Shown piece by piece: positions 44,906 through 56,726 of a stretch of DNA of 64,000 bases. The stretch's first letter is position 1, and each line of letters begins with the position of its first letter. Source of the stretch: Ophiura sarsii. Its lineage: Eukaryota; Echinodermata; Ophiuroidea; Amphilepidida; Ophiuridae. The notes beneath the pieces are model-generated. The model searched no databases, was not told the origin of the DNA, and saw only the letters and a list, made by a program, of their open reading frames with translations. The stretch is from assembly GCA_035610835.1 (NCBI GenBank), contig CM069447.1, forward strand, positions 22,183,259-22,247,258, in the 5' to 3' direction. Position numbers and translations under genes: made by a program.

Positions 44906-47384
44906 ACATCTACAACTGTTTAACTTCTGCTAACTAAATCTCATTGTATTTGCCATACATTCTAAATTCAAAATCTCACTAAATCTCACTGACCTTGTCC
45001 TGAGAAGCATGCATAAAATGAGACTTGTTTTAGGGTTATGAATGATTCTATGTTTTAGTATGTACAAATAATTGTATACTATTGTGTAATATAATTATGT
45101 TGAAGGACGCATAATGTTTATTTCCAAATATATAAATAAATATACATAAATACATTTGAAATAAAACAAGAATGTATGAAACTAGCTGCTTGATAATGTG
45201 GCGACCGCAATCAATGAATATATGTAGCACTAATTGTTGACAACAATCAACTCACAGTCCCTGACTCGTGGGCTAATTCCCCGGTTAATTCGTCCCCGGT
45301 CGCTCCGGCGTGTGCGGCCGTGGATGCACGCATGATGAATACAGTACGTTGAATACAGTAACGTAACTGTAACTTATCATGCTTATTTACAACTCACAAA
45401 ATACAAACGCGATATATATGTGTTTAGACTTGTTTTGTGGTAATTTTTAATGCACAATTCGATTATAACAAACAAAATCCACATTAATGAGTCGTTTTAG
45501 TTAATTAGTTTATGCAAGTATGGCATTATTCAAATATTGACCGGCGCGGAATAGTTTCAAATCCACTCAGCCAACAGTGTCGCTCAGCGTGAAATAGATT
45601 TACAACCACTAGATAACAATAGGCGTAAGTGGTGCGTCGGGCGTTTTAAGTGGCTATTATATCGTCTCACCGGAGCTTGCTAAATCCAACTTGCAGATTT
45701 GAAACTCTCTAGATGGCATCCTAATTCGTGGCCTGACAACTGAACTTGCCGATATCTTTAAAAAAAAGTTGCAGATTTGACCTTTCCGATTCCATTTCAG
45801 ATATCTGAAAAGCCTTTCCGATATATTTACGTGCCTCCCCTAAGTTCACTTGGGACACTGCTAAATCAGTTATTTGGCGGGAAATTTGAATTGTTTTTAT
45901 GAAACACGTGGTTAGAAGATTGCATAACATGACATCAGAAGCAGGTAAACTCCGATTTTTTTACCGCATAAATATGATACAAAAGACAATAACTTTAATC
46001 CCTGTGTAATTTGGAATGTGTAGTATAAGAGGAAAAAGTAAGGAGAAGCAATTGAATAATAGGTATACAAATATCAGTATTTCAAATAGCTAATTTTCAT
46101 TTTAAAATGCCCAGTCAGTGCATCACTAATATTGCGGGAAATCAAACAATTTAGAAAAAATTCAAGCAATTAACCAGTTTGGAAGATTCCATATGATAGT
46201 TAACTAATAATCTGAACTTATTCGCATGAAACCTGCAGAAAAAATGCGCATGCGCAGACGGCAGATAATTTTGAAACGGGCCCAAAATGGCTTAAATCAT
46301 GACATTTACCAGATAAAAGCTTACTGTGCCTTCAAATTCTAATCAGAAATAATGAAAAATGCTTAAATCAATGTGTAAAAATATTGTGATAGTCAAAATG
46401 AAGATATACATGAATGTATCGATCAAAGATGGCTGCCACAACCTCTCTTATTACTGTTATCTTTAGAGCTACTAGATATGTATTGTGTAAGTAATCGTCA
46501 TATAATTTCAATGGTTTGAGGAAATTGTATGAACAGCTCCTTTTGAAATCCCCGCTATTATTGCTTTACATCCCACAACAATTTATTAAATTATAATCCC
46601 TCCATTGTTCTTTATCCTTTGTTGTTTTCTAAGATATATTATTGCGGATTTTGCTAAATAAAAGCGTATTTGAGATGGTCCCTTTTTGTTCGTATTAAGG
46701 CACTCAGATCTAAAAAAGATTGTCAAACAGAGATAAGTGTGTATTCTAACTATGTGCCAAGTGTTATCTGTTTTTATGCTTGCATTGCCGAGATATACGC
46801 AAATGTATCAATCAACCCATATTCAACATATTACATATCCAGCCAAATAATTGACAGAGTTCAGTCAGTGTCTGAAACCTATTGTTTTATGTTAATGACG
46901 TTACATAACCAAAGGTATCTAACAATCCAAAAGTGTATTGTTTGAAAGACAAAGGTTCATACTTTGTATTGATCACATTATCCCCTCAATAGAATCACTC
47001 ATGCATCCCATACCATGATCACTTTCATTATTTTTTGACTGCCCCTCGTATATATATCTTTATTCCCATGTCTGTGCACGAAAATCCACCAAGAAAATGT
47101 CTGTTAATTTATGGAAAAAAACAGCCATAGCCAGTGAGATTTAGTGCCACTTTTTTTTCTGTATACAAATTGGTAAATGGCACAATTTCTTATCGTTGCA
47201 TTGTCTCAAGGCCAACAAATTAGGTATCAAAATGTGCCTAACAATTTGGTGCATCCTTCTAGCTGACAATTATTTAAATCCATTAAATATGTTTGGAAAT
47301 ATTCTAGTATATGCTAGGGGGAACTTACATATTTTGATGGGTGTATTTCTTGTCTTCACTGACCTCCATATGGAAAAAAGCATA
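44906..47384. other. intergenic, no supported gene
   Basis: AT-rich. The longest frames (up to 91 codons) show no domain, signal peptide or splice context. Confidence 0.5.
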
Positions 47385-47396
47385 GCTACGCCACTG
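47385..47396. mobile_element. solo hAT-like end
   Basis: GCTACGCCACTG matches the right ends of the elements at 2969-3669. No partner end or duplication found upstream. Confidence 0.4.
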
Positions 47397-47818
47397 CTTA
47401 GCGTGTGCGTTGATTTAAGGACATGGCCAAACACGCAGACCAAATGATAGTTTTAGCTAGATTTAGCTAGATTTAGTATTACCATGATTACATGAACTGC
47501 AAAAGGCTAACATTGTCTGAGAGGCCTAAAAAAGGCGAGAATGAATAAATTAGTACATAGGCTGTGAGCCTGGCTCCGATAACAATACACAGAGATTGAA
47601 AGGTCGGGATTGAGGCGAGTAAGTATGAGATTAATATAGGTATTGAAGCTCACAACCAGAATGTAAATGTTGTTTGTGTATCACGACTTTGCTTCTAGGA
47701 CTTGCATTGTTCGTATGATTTGAGTTTTAAGAGTTTGTTTTAGGCCCGGCCTACCATTAATTGCATATTATAGGCTATTAAGAGTCATCTCAGGTAAATA
47801 TCGAGTATGGGTGGCAAA

Positions 47819-48527
47819 GCTCGCCGATTTTTATTTTATTTTTCCTGGCCAGGTTGAAGTACTTTGGTAGCATATCAGAAAAACGAGATTAGTTTGTTAA
47901 TCTTTTACTCGTTGCCATGGCAACAGCCCAATTTAGATTTTAGCCATTTTTGGGTCAATATCAGTTAAAAATAGTCGAAATTTACCGCACATTCGTTATC
48001 TTATTGCAGCAATATGCAAGATTTTTTTCTTCAAAAGTAGCTATTACTTGATTAAGACACATCTTTATACTTTAGACACAAATTAAAAAAAAAAATAAAA
48101 AAAATGTTTTGATGTATTTTCTGACCTGGCAACACTGCTAGTTTTGACATATTAAGAAAATTGATATTTTAGCCTATCTTTGCATCTCGTAAAAACTACT
48201 TGCCAGGGCACTCAGGATATTGTCCTCATAGGAGGAGGGAGAGATGACTTTACCCTACTAATATCTGATGAAAACAGCTTGGGGTATTATATACTTTAAC
48301 GGCAGTGTTGCCAGATAATGACGCATTTTCGAAAAATTACAATATTTCGTTTGTTACAAATAATGACATTCATTTTGATACTGAAACCATTTTATTACGA
48401 CAAATTGGATTTAGTATATACCAGATGTTCCAGGGACTTCCATAGATACCCGTTAAGTAAAGCAGGTGGTAATATAGGGCCTATACTTCTACTCTTGTTG
48501 CCAGAAAGTTCACAGTTCGGCATATAT
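47819..48527. repeat. left arm of a 0.7-kb inverted repeat
   Basis: Begins GCTCGCCGAT and is an inverted copy of 53064-53768 with only scattered base and length changes, for example in A-runs. It carries an X-box palindrome at 47921-47934. The 80-codon frame here recurs in the other arm and is not a gene. Confidence 0.95.
47921..47934. promoter_or_regulatory. X-box-like palindrome (left arm)
   Basis: GTTGCCATGGCAAC, a perfect 14-bp palindrome equal to the RFX-family consensus. Whether it is bound is unknown. Confidence 0.4.
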
Positions 48528-49017
48528 AAACCAACATGTATGATCAGAATATATTTTTAACAATGGGATGTATGTGTTAGACCACTAGAAACTCATACCT
48601 AGTATTTTTTCTTTGTAAACATACTTTAAAACCAAAATGGCCGCCAAATTAATGGTCGAAATTGGTGGTCAAAAATTCATTAAAAAGGCTAATATCAACC
48701 GAAATGTATGATGAAAATATAATTTTAACGATGAGATGTATGCGTTAGACCACTAGTAGCTCATAACCAATATTTTTGCTTTGTTAACACAGTTCAAAAT
48801 CCAAAATGGCCCCTAAAATGGTTCCCGAAGTGACTGAAATAATTGTCAAATTCCATAAAATTAGATAATATCAACATCATAATATTTAAAATCAACTTAT
48901 CCATTCTGGCAGCCAGTTTGCAAAGTGATGCTGAATCAAATTGTCACAGAGATGGGCCTTATTTCTAAAAGCAATAGCTTAGCAGTTTAAAACATATTAT
49001 TTGGTGAATTTGATGAG
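48528..49017. repeat. modules of about 190 bp, minus orientation
   Basis: Two modules with GTTAGACCACTAG, TTTGTTAACAC and AAAATGGC phrases. They are inverted relative to the modules at 49331-49842 and 52316-52930. Confidence 0.7.
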
Positions 49018-49330
49018 AGCGTGTGTGGTCTAGCGGATAGATCGCAGGTCTCATGATACAAAGGTTGCGAGTTCGAGCCCCGCTACGGCCAACATGTTTG
49101 TATCCTTAGGCAAGGTACTTAGTCTCAATTGCATCGTGGTTCAGAAGTCACGTATAAATGGTGGTCGTGCATCAGAAGAGCAAAATCCGAGCACGTTAAA
49201 GGTCACAGACTCCTTCGCAAAGAGTAGGGGATTATCCCGTTCTGTGTACATAAAAATTCATGTCCCTAGGTTTCAGGGGCACTGTACCGTTAATGTCCGA
49301 GGTAGGGCGCTGTGTACAGTATAACAGTGT
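49018..49330 (+). mobile_element. tRNA-derived SINE
   Basis: The head has an A-box-like TGGTCTAGCGG and a B box AGTTCGAGCCC at tRNA spacing. The body continues with TATCCTTAGGCAAGGTACTT, a form of the CCTTGGGCAAG segment common in animal SINEs. It lies in the left half of the inverted-repeat structure without a partner in the right half, so it is a later insertion. Pol III would transcribe it. Confidence 0.7.
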
Positions 49331-49842
49331 ATGTATTTTGAATTATCATACACTCTTGTAGACTATTTTTACATTGACAACGGCAATTTTGGTGGCCATC
49401 TTGGTTTTAAAGTATGTTATTGCAATGCAAATATACTGGATATGAGTTACTAGTTGTCTATTACATACCCCCAATGTTCAAACTGTACTTGCATCATATA
49501 TTTTGGTTGATATCATCACATTTTATGGAATTCAAACAATTTGTTCAGTAATTTTGGGACCCATTATGGGGGCCATTTTGGATTTTAAAGTATGTTAACA
49601 AAGCAAAAATACTAGATATGAGTTACTAGTGGTCTAATACATACATCCCATCCTTAAAACTATATTTTCATCATACATTTAGGTTGATATTATCCCATTT
49701 AATGGAATTTGACAATTTTTGCAGCAACCTCGGGAACCATTTTGGGGGCCATTTTGGCATCCATTTTGGATTTTGAACTATGTTAAAAAACAAAAATACT
49801 GGGTATGAGTTATTAGTGGTCTAATACGTGTGTTACTTATCT
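49331..49842. repeat. modules of about 190 bp, plus orientation
   Basis: Repeats of GGCCATTTTGGATTTTAAAG, TATGAGTTACTAGTGGTCTA and GTTGATATTATCCCA in order, about two and a half copies. Confidence 0.75.
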
Positions 49843-50315
49843 TCGAGTTTCGAGTTTCGAGTCTCATTTTCGAGTTTCGAGTTTCGAGTATCGAGTATCG
49901 AGTTTCAAATTTCGAGTTTCGAGTCTCATTTTCGAGTTTCGAGTTTCGAGTATCGAGCATCGAGTTTCAAATTTCGAGTTTCGAGTCTCATTTTCGAGTT
50001 TCGAGTTTCGAGTTTCGAGTATCGAGTTTCAAATTTTGAGTTTCGAGTCTCATTTTCGAGTTTCGAGTTTCGAGTTTCAAATTTCGAGTATCGAGTATCG
50101 AGTTTCAAATTTCGAGTTTCGAGTCTCATTTTTGAGTTTCGAGTTTCGAGTATCGAGTATCGAGTTTCAAATTTCGAGTTTCGAGTCTCAATTTCGAGTT
50201 TCGAGTCTCATTTTCGAGTTTCGAGTCTCATTTTCGTGTATCGAGTTTCGAGTTTCGAGTATCGAGTTTAAAATTTCGAGTTTCGAGTCTTATTTACTGA
50301 GTATCGAGTTTCGAG
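49843..50315 (+). repeat. GAGTTTC heptamer satellite, forward
   Basis: Built from GAGTTTC, GAGTATC, GAGTCTCATTTTC and GAGTTTCAAATTTC blocks, in units of roughly 55-62 bp. It is the reverse complement of the array at 51282-52315. The 147-codon open frame is a product of the repeat, not a gene. Confidence 0.95.
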
Positions 50316-51281
50316 TTTTTAAAAAATGCAATCTTCTGAAATCAAACATAGATTGTTATGAGATTTAATAAAAAATCCCACAATCCCCATTCGATATTTG
50401 GACCTGTTTTTTTTAGAGTTTAGAACTTGAATACGAATTTCTTTAAATGAGGTCTTTTGAGGGGTCCAATTATTATTTTTAAAAATGCAGTCTTCTTAAA
50501 TCAAACATAGATTATTATAAGATTTAAAACAAAATCCCACAATGCCCCAGTTTTGAGCTACCCTAAACTCGATATTTCGAGACCTGTTTTTTCGAGTTTA
50601 GAATTTGAACACCAATTTCTTTAAATGAGGTCTTTAGAGGGGTCCAATTATTATTTTTAAAAATGCAGTCTTCTGAAATCAAACATAGATTGTTTTGAGA
50701 TTTAAAACAAAATCCCACAATGCCCCAGTATTGAGCTACCCTAAACTCGATATTTCGAGACCTGTTTTTTCGAGTTAAGAATTTGAACACCAATTTCTTT
50801 AAATGAGGTAGGTCTTTAGAGGGTTCAATTATTATTTTTAAAAATGCAGTCTTCTGAAATCAAACATAGATTGTTATGAGATTTAAAACAAAATCCCACA
50901 ATGCCCCAGTATTGAGCTACCCTAAACTCGATATTTCGAGACCTGTTTTTTCGAGTTTAGAATTTGAACACCAATTTCTTTAAATGAGGTCTTTAGAGGG
51001 GTCTAATTATTATTTTTAAAAATGCAGTCTTCTAAAATCAAACATAGATTGTTATGAGATTTAAAACAAAATCCCACAATGCCCCAGTATTGAGCTACCC
51101 TAAACTCGATATTTCGAGACCTGTTTTTTCGAGTTTAGAATTTGAACACCAATTTCTTTAAATGAGGTCTTTAGAGGGGTCCAATTATTATTTTTAAAAA
51201 TGCAGTCTTCTAAAATCAAACATAGATTGTTATGAGATTTAAAACAAAATCCCACAATGCCCCAGTATTGAGCTACCCTAA
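50316..51281. repeat. 178-bp tandem repeat, about five copies
   Basis: GAGCTACCCTAAACTCGATA recurs at 50555, 50733, 50914, 51092 and 51270 (178 bp apart, once 181). Each unit ends with CTCGATATTTCGAG or CTCGATACTCGA, which resembles the flanking heptamer satellite, so the two repeat families share sequence at their border. Confidence 0.95.
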
Positions 51282-52315
51282 ACTCGATACTCGATACTCG
51301 AAACTCGAAACTCGAAATTGAGACTCGAAACTCGTAATTTGAAACTCGATACTCGAAACTCGAAACTCGAAAATGAGACTCGAAACTCGAAATTTGAAAC
51401 TCGATACTCGAAACTCGAAACTCGAAACTCGAAAATGAGACTCGAAACTCGAAATTTGAAACTCGATACTCGATACTCGCAACTCGAAACTCGAAAATGA
51501 GACTCGAAACTCGAAATTTGAAACTCGATACTCGATACTCGAAACTCGAAACTCGAAATTTGAAACTCGATACTCGATACTCGAAACTCGAAACTCGAAA
51601 ATGAGACTCGAAACTCGAAATTTGAAACTCGATACTTGATACTCGAAACTCGAGACTCGAAACTCGAAATTTGAAACTCGATACTCGATACTCGAAACTC
51701 GAAACTCGAAAATGAGACTCGAAACTCGAAATTTGAAATTCGATACTCGATACTCGAAACTCGAAACTCGAAAATGAGACTCGAAACTCGAAATTTGAAA
51801 CTCGATACTCGATACTCGAAACTCGAAACTCGAAAATGAGACTCGAAACTCGAAATTTGAAACTCGATACTCGATACTCGAAACTCGAAACTCGAAAATG
51901 AGACTCGAAACTCGAAATTTGAAACTCGATACTCGATACTCGAAACTCGAAACTCGAAAATGAGACTCGAAACTCGAAATTTGAAACTCGATACTCGATA
52001 CTCGAAACTCGAAACTCGAAAATGAGACTCGAAACTCGAAATTTGAAACTCGATACTCGATACTCGAAACTCGAAACTCGAAAATGAGACTCGAAACTCG
52101 AAATTTGAAACTCGATACTCGATACTCGAAACTCGAAACTCGAAAATGAGACTCGAAACTCGAAATTTGAAACTCGATACTCGAAACTCGAAACTCGAAA
52201 CTCGAAAATGAGACTCGAAACTCGAAATTTGAAACTCGATACTCGAAACTCGAAACTCGAAACTCGAAAATGAGACTCGAAACTCGAAATTTGAAACTCG
52301 ATACTCGAAACTCGT
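51282..52315 (-). repeat. GAAACTC heptamer satellite, inverted; 62-bp higher-order unit
   Basis: Seven-base blocks GAAACTC and GATACTC with longer GAAAATGAGACTC and GAAATTTGAAACTC blocks add up to a regular 62-bp unit in the centre (51680-52150), less regular at both edges. It is more than twice as long as the forward array at 49843-50315. Confidence 0.95.
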
Positions 52316-53063
52316 AAATTTAGGTTGATATTATCCCAATTTTGACAAAATTTGACACATTTTCAGCCACTTCGGGAACCATTTTGGGGGCCATTTTGAA
52401 TTTTGAACTGTGTTAACAAAACAAAAATACTGGAAATGAGCTACTAGTGGTCTGACACATACATCCCATGGTTAAAATTATATTTTCATCATACATTTCA
52501 GTTGATATTAGCCGATTTTATGGAATTGTGACCACTTTTGACCAATTTCGGCCATTCATTTGGCCGCCATTTTGATTTTAAAATATGTGAACAAAATAAA
52601 AATACTAGGTATGAGTTTCTAGTGGTCTAACACATAAATCCCATTGTTAAAACTTTACTCTGATCATACATGTTGGTTTATATATGCCAATATATGGAAT
52701 TTTACCATTTTTGGCGGCCATTTCGGCAGCCATCTTGGATTTAGGTGTGTTAACAAAGCAAAACTTCTAGATATGGGTGTCTAGTGGTGTAATACATACA
52801 TCCCACTATTACAACTATACTTTCACCATACAATTTGATTGCTATATGTCATTTTATGAGATTTGACCCGTTTTGGCGGCCATTTTGGACGCCATCTTGG
52901 ATATCTGGAGAGCATCCCATTTTTTTCACTGTTAACATCTAAAATGTGTTTAAGGACCCTAAAAGACACCTAAAAAGTTGGTTTGGTTTAGTACTGGGGG
53001 TGCACGTGCACCCCATGTACATACCCGACTAATATACGAAATCAAATTATCTGAATATAGCAA
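52316..53063. repeat. modules of about 190 bp, right side
   Basis: Four or so modules with GCCATTTTGG, TTAACAAA(A/G)CAAAA, CTAGTGGTCTAA and ATACATCCCA. Same orientation as 49331-49842. Confidence 0.75.
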
Positions 53064-53768
53064 TGTTGCCGAACTATGAACTTTCTGGCAACAAGAGTAG
53101 AAGTATAGGCCCTATATTACCACCTGCTTTACTTAACGGGTATCTATGGAAGTCCCTGGAACATCTGGTATATACTAAATCCAATTTGTCGTAATAAAAT
53201 GGCTTCAGTATCAAAATGAATGGATTTATTTGTAACAAACGAAATATTGTAATTTTTCCAAAATGCGTCATTATCTGGCAACACTGCCGTTAAAGTATAT
53301 AATACCCCAAGCTGTTTTCATCAGATATGAGTAGGGTAAAGTCATCTCTCCCTCCTCCTATGAGGACAATATCCTGAGTGCCCTGGCAAGTAGTTTTTAC
53401 GAGGTGCAAAGATAGGCTAAAATATCAATTTTCTTAATATGTCAAAACTAGCAGTGTTGCCAGGTCAGAAAATACATCAACACATTTTTTTTATTTTTTT
53501 TTATTTTTTTGTGTCTAAAGTATAAAGATGTGTCTTTATCAAGTAATAGCTACTTTTGAAAAAAAATCTTGCATATTGCTGCAATAAGATAACGAATGTG
53601 CGGTAAATTTCGACTATTTTTAACTGATATTGACCAAAAAATGTCTAAAATTTAAATTGGGCTGTTGCCATGGCAACGAGTAAAAGATTAACAAACTAAT
53701 CTCGTTTTTCTGATATGCTACCAAAGAACTTCAACCTGGCCAGGAAAAAAAAAAAAAAATCGGCGAGC
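53064..53768. repeat. right arm of a 0.7-kb inverted repeat
   Basis: Inverted copy of 47819-48527, ending ATCGGCGAGC. X-box palindrome at 53664-53677. Confidence 0.95.
53664..53677. promoter_or_regulatory. X-box-like palindrome (right arm)
   Basis: GTTGCCATGGCAAC, mirrored partner of the site at 47921. Confidence 0.4.
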
Positions 53769-53904
53769 ATTTAAGAGTCAGTCTGTGTAATTTTTTAGAA
53801 TTGATTCTATCCTTCAAAAAATAGATTTTTCTCATAGCTTGTGTACTGGTAGGCCCTTGGGCACTAACAACCTGGGTGACTTTCAAAAAATAAAAAATCG
53901 ACTT

Positions 53905-55631
53905 GTTGACATGGTAACCCACCAAAAACCAATTTGGGCCATTTTGGACCATATTTGCCCTGAAATTTACTCAAAATTGTCTTATGTCAAGAACTCACTG
54001 TACCAAAACGGAATAATACTGGAACCTTCCAATACAATCATCTCAAAGGACAACTCTTTCCCTAATGACTGCATCATTTAAAGGTAAATATCTTACTCCT
54101 AAAGGTAAATGCCAAGTATTTAAAGGTTGCCTATTTTCAGTTTTGAAATAAAGGCGATTTTTGACCAAATGTATTACCTTAAAATTAATTCTGCCAGGGG
54201 TGCCAGAAATTTGTCTTTGCTGGTGTGAGTAGTTAAATGGATTGCCCTTCCAAATCTGTAAAAAAGTAGCTTGGGCAAATGATATTCCTAAGTACAGTGT
54301 TGCCAGGAACAACAGCCTTTTTGAAATCTGAGCATTTTGACTAAATAAGCCTTTTAACCCTATTTGTTATAAAGGCATGTGTTTTTTCAATGAGATTCAA
54401 TTAAAACATATTCTAATAGCTTGGTTACATTCTTGTGGTTGATTGCAAAGGGTAATCTGTAATAATGATTCGACCTGTTGCCATGGTAACAACCAAAAAC
54501 CAATTTTGGTCATTTTGGACCAAATTTGCCCTGAAATATACTCAAAATTATCGTATGTCAAGAACTGACCATACCAAAACAGAATAATACTGGAACCTTA
54601 GAATACAATAATATCAAAGGACTCCTCTTCCCCTACTGACTGCATCATTTAAGGGTGAATATCTTATTCTTAAAGGTAAATGCTAAGTATTTAAAGGTTG
54701 CCTATTTTCAGTTTTGAAAATCAAGGTGATTTTTGACCCAAAGTATTGCCTTCAAAATCTCCTTTTCAGGGGTGCCAGAAATATGTCCTTGCTGGTGTAA
54801 GGAGTTCGATGTATTGCCCATTCAGATCGGTAAAAGGTAGCTTGGGCAAATGATATTCCTAAGTACAGTGTTGCCAAAAACAACAGCCATTTTTAAATCT
54901 TAAACTTTTTTACTAAATAAGGCTTTTTAACACTATTTGTTATAAAAGCATGTGTTTTTCCAATGATCTTCAATCAAAATATATTCTAATAACTCAGAAA
55001 ACTCTTTTTTTGGTTGATTGCAAAGGGTTATCTGTAATAACAATTCGACCTGTTGCCATGGTAACAACCAAAAAACAAATGTTGGCCATTTTGGACCAAA
55101 TTTGCCATGAAATGTACTCAAAATGATCTTATGTCAAGAACTGAAACCAAAACAGAATAATACTGAAACCTTAGAATGCAATCACCTCAAAGGACACCTC
55201 TTCCCCTACTGACTGCATCATTTAAGGGTGAATATCTTATTCTTAAAGGTAAATGCTAAGTATTTAAAGGTTGTCTATTTTCAGTTTTGAAAATCAAGGT
55301 GATTTTTGACCAAAAGTATTACCTTAAAAATCTCCTTTTCAGAGGTGCCAGAAATATGTCCTTGCTGGTGTAAGTAGTTCGATGTATTGCCCATGCAGAT
55401 CTATAAAAAGTAGCTTGGGCAAATGATATTCCTAAGTACAGTGTTGCCAGGAACAACAGTCATTTTTAAATCTAAGCTTTTTTACTAAATAAGGCTTTTG
55501 AACCCTATCTGTTATAGAGCATGTGTTTTTCAATGATATTCAATCAAACCATACTCTAATAACTCTGTTACATTATTGTGGTTGTTTGCAAAGTGTTATC
55601 TGTAATGAAAATGACCTGTTGCCACGGTAAC
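53905..55631. promoter_or_regulatory. four X-box-like sites in the left array units
   Basis: GTTGACATGGTAAC at 53905-53918, GTTGCCATGGTAAC at 54477-54490 and 55052-55065, and GTTGCCACGGTAAC at 55618-55631, one per unit at the same place (spacings 572, 575 and 566). Confidence 0.4.
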
Positions 55632-56726
55632 AACCAAAAACATCTTACTCTTAAAGGTAAATGCTAAGTATTTAAAGGTTGCCTATTTTCAGTTTTGAAA
55701 AAAGAAGCGATTTTTGACCAAAAGTATTGCCTTAAAAATCCCTCTTCAAGTAGCAGTTACATGTATTGCCCTTTCAAATCTGTAAACAGTAGCTTGGGCA
55801 AATGATATTCCTTAGTACAGTGTTGCCAGGCGCAACAGCCTTGTTAAAATCTGAGCATTTTGACTAAATATGCCTTTTCATCCATATTTGTTATAAAACC
55901 ATGTGTTTTTTCAATGCTATTCAATCAAAACATATTCTATTAACTCGGTTACATTCTTGTGGTTGTTTTCAAAGAGTAATATGAAAAAGAGTGTTGCCTG
56001 GGTTACTGGGTAACACCCAATTTCATAAATATACACTGTACATAAATCCAGCTAAACCTATGAAAATCAGTGTTGACAAAATAACATGTTTGCTGGTGTG
56101 AGTAGCTGAAATTACAACCTTTCTTGTGAACAGTATATAGCATGCAGACAAGCGATACAACGAAGTTGTATCTAGTGTTGCCAGAAAAAAATGTTTTTGG
56201 AATATACAAACAGGTATAGGCATAATACTGAATATACATAACAGATATATGTATGGTAAACAGGTTCACAACACATTGATAATGAAAGGTTCAAAAGCCT
56301 TATTTAGTAAAAATGCTTAGATTTAAAAATGGCTGTTGTTCCTGGCAACACTGTACTTAGGAATATCATTTGCCCAAGCTTTTCTTTACAGATCTGAATG
56401 GGCAATACATCGAACTACTTACACCAGAAAGGACATATTACTGGCACCCCTGAAAAGGAGATTTTTAATGCAATTCTTTTGGTCAAAAATCACCTTGATT
56501 TTCAAAACTGAAAATAGGCAACCTTTCAATACTTAGCATTTACCTTTAAGAATAAGATATTCACCCTTAAATGATGCAGTCAGTAGGGGGAAGAGGTGTC
56601 CTTTGAGGTGATTGTATTATAAGGTTTCAGTATTATTCGGTTTTGGTTTCAGTTCTTGACATAAGATAATTATGAGTACATTTCATGGCAAATTTGGTCC
56701 AAAATTGTCAAAATTGTTTTTTGGTT

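Noticed and set aside
49828..50271. A 147-codon plus-strand frame rich in FEFRVSS
   Set aside because: It is the translation of the heptamer satellite; 7-mer and 62-bp units keep frames open on both strands.
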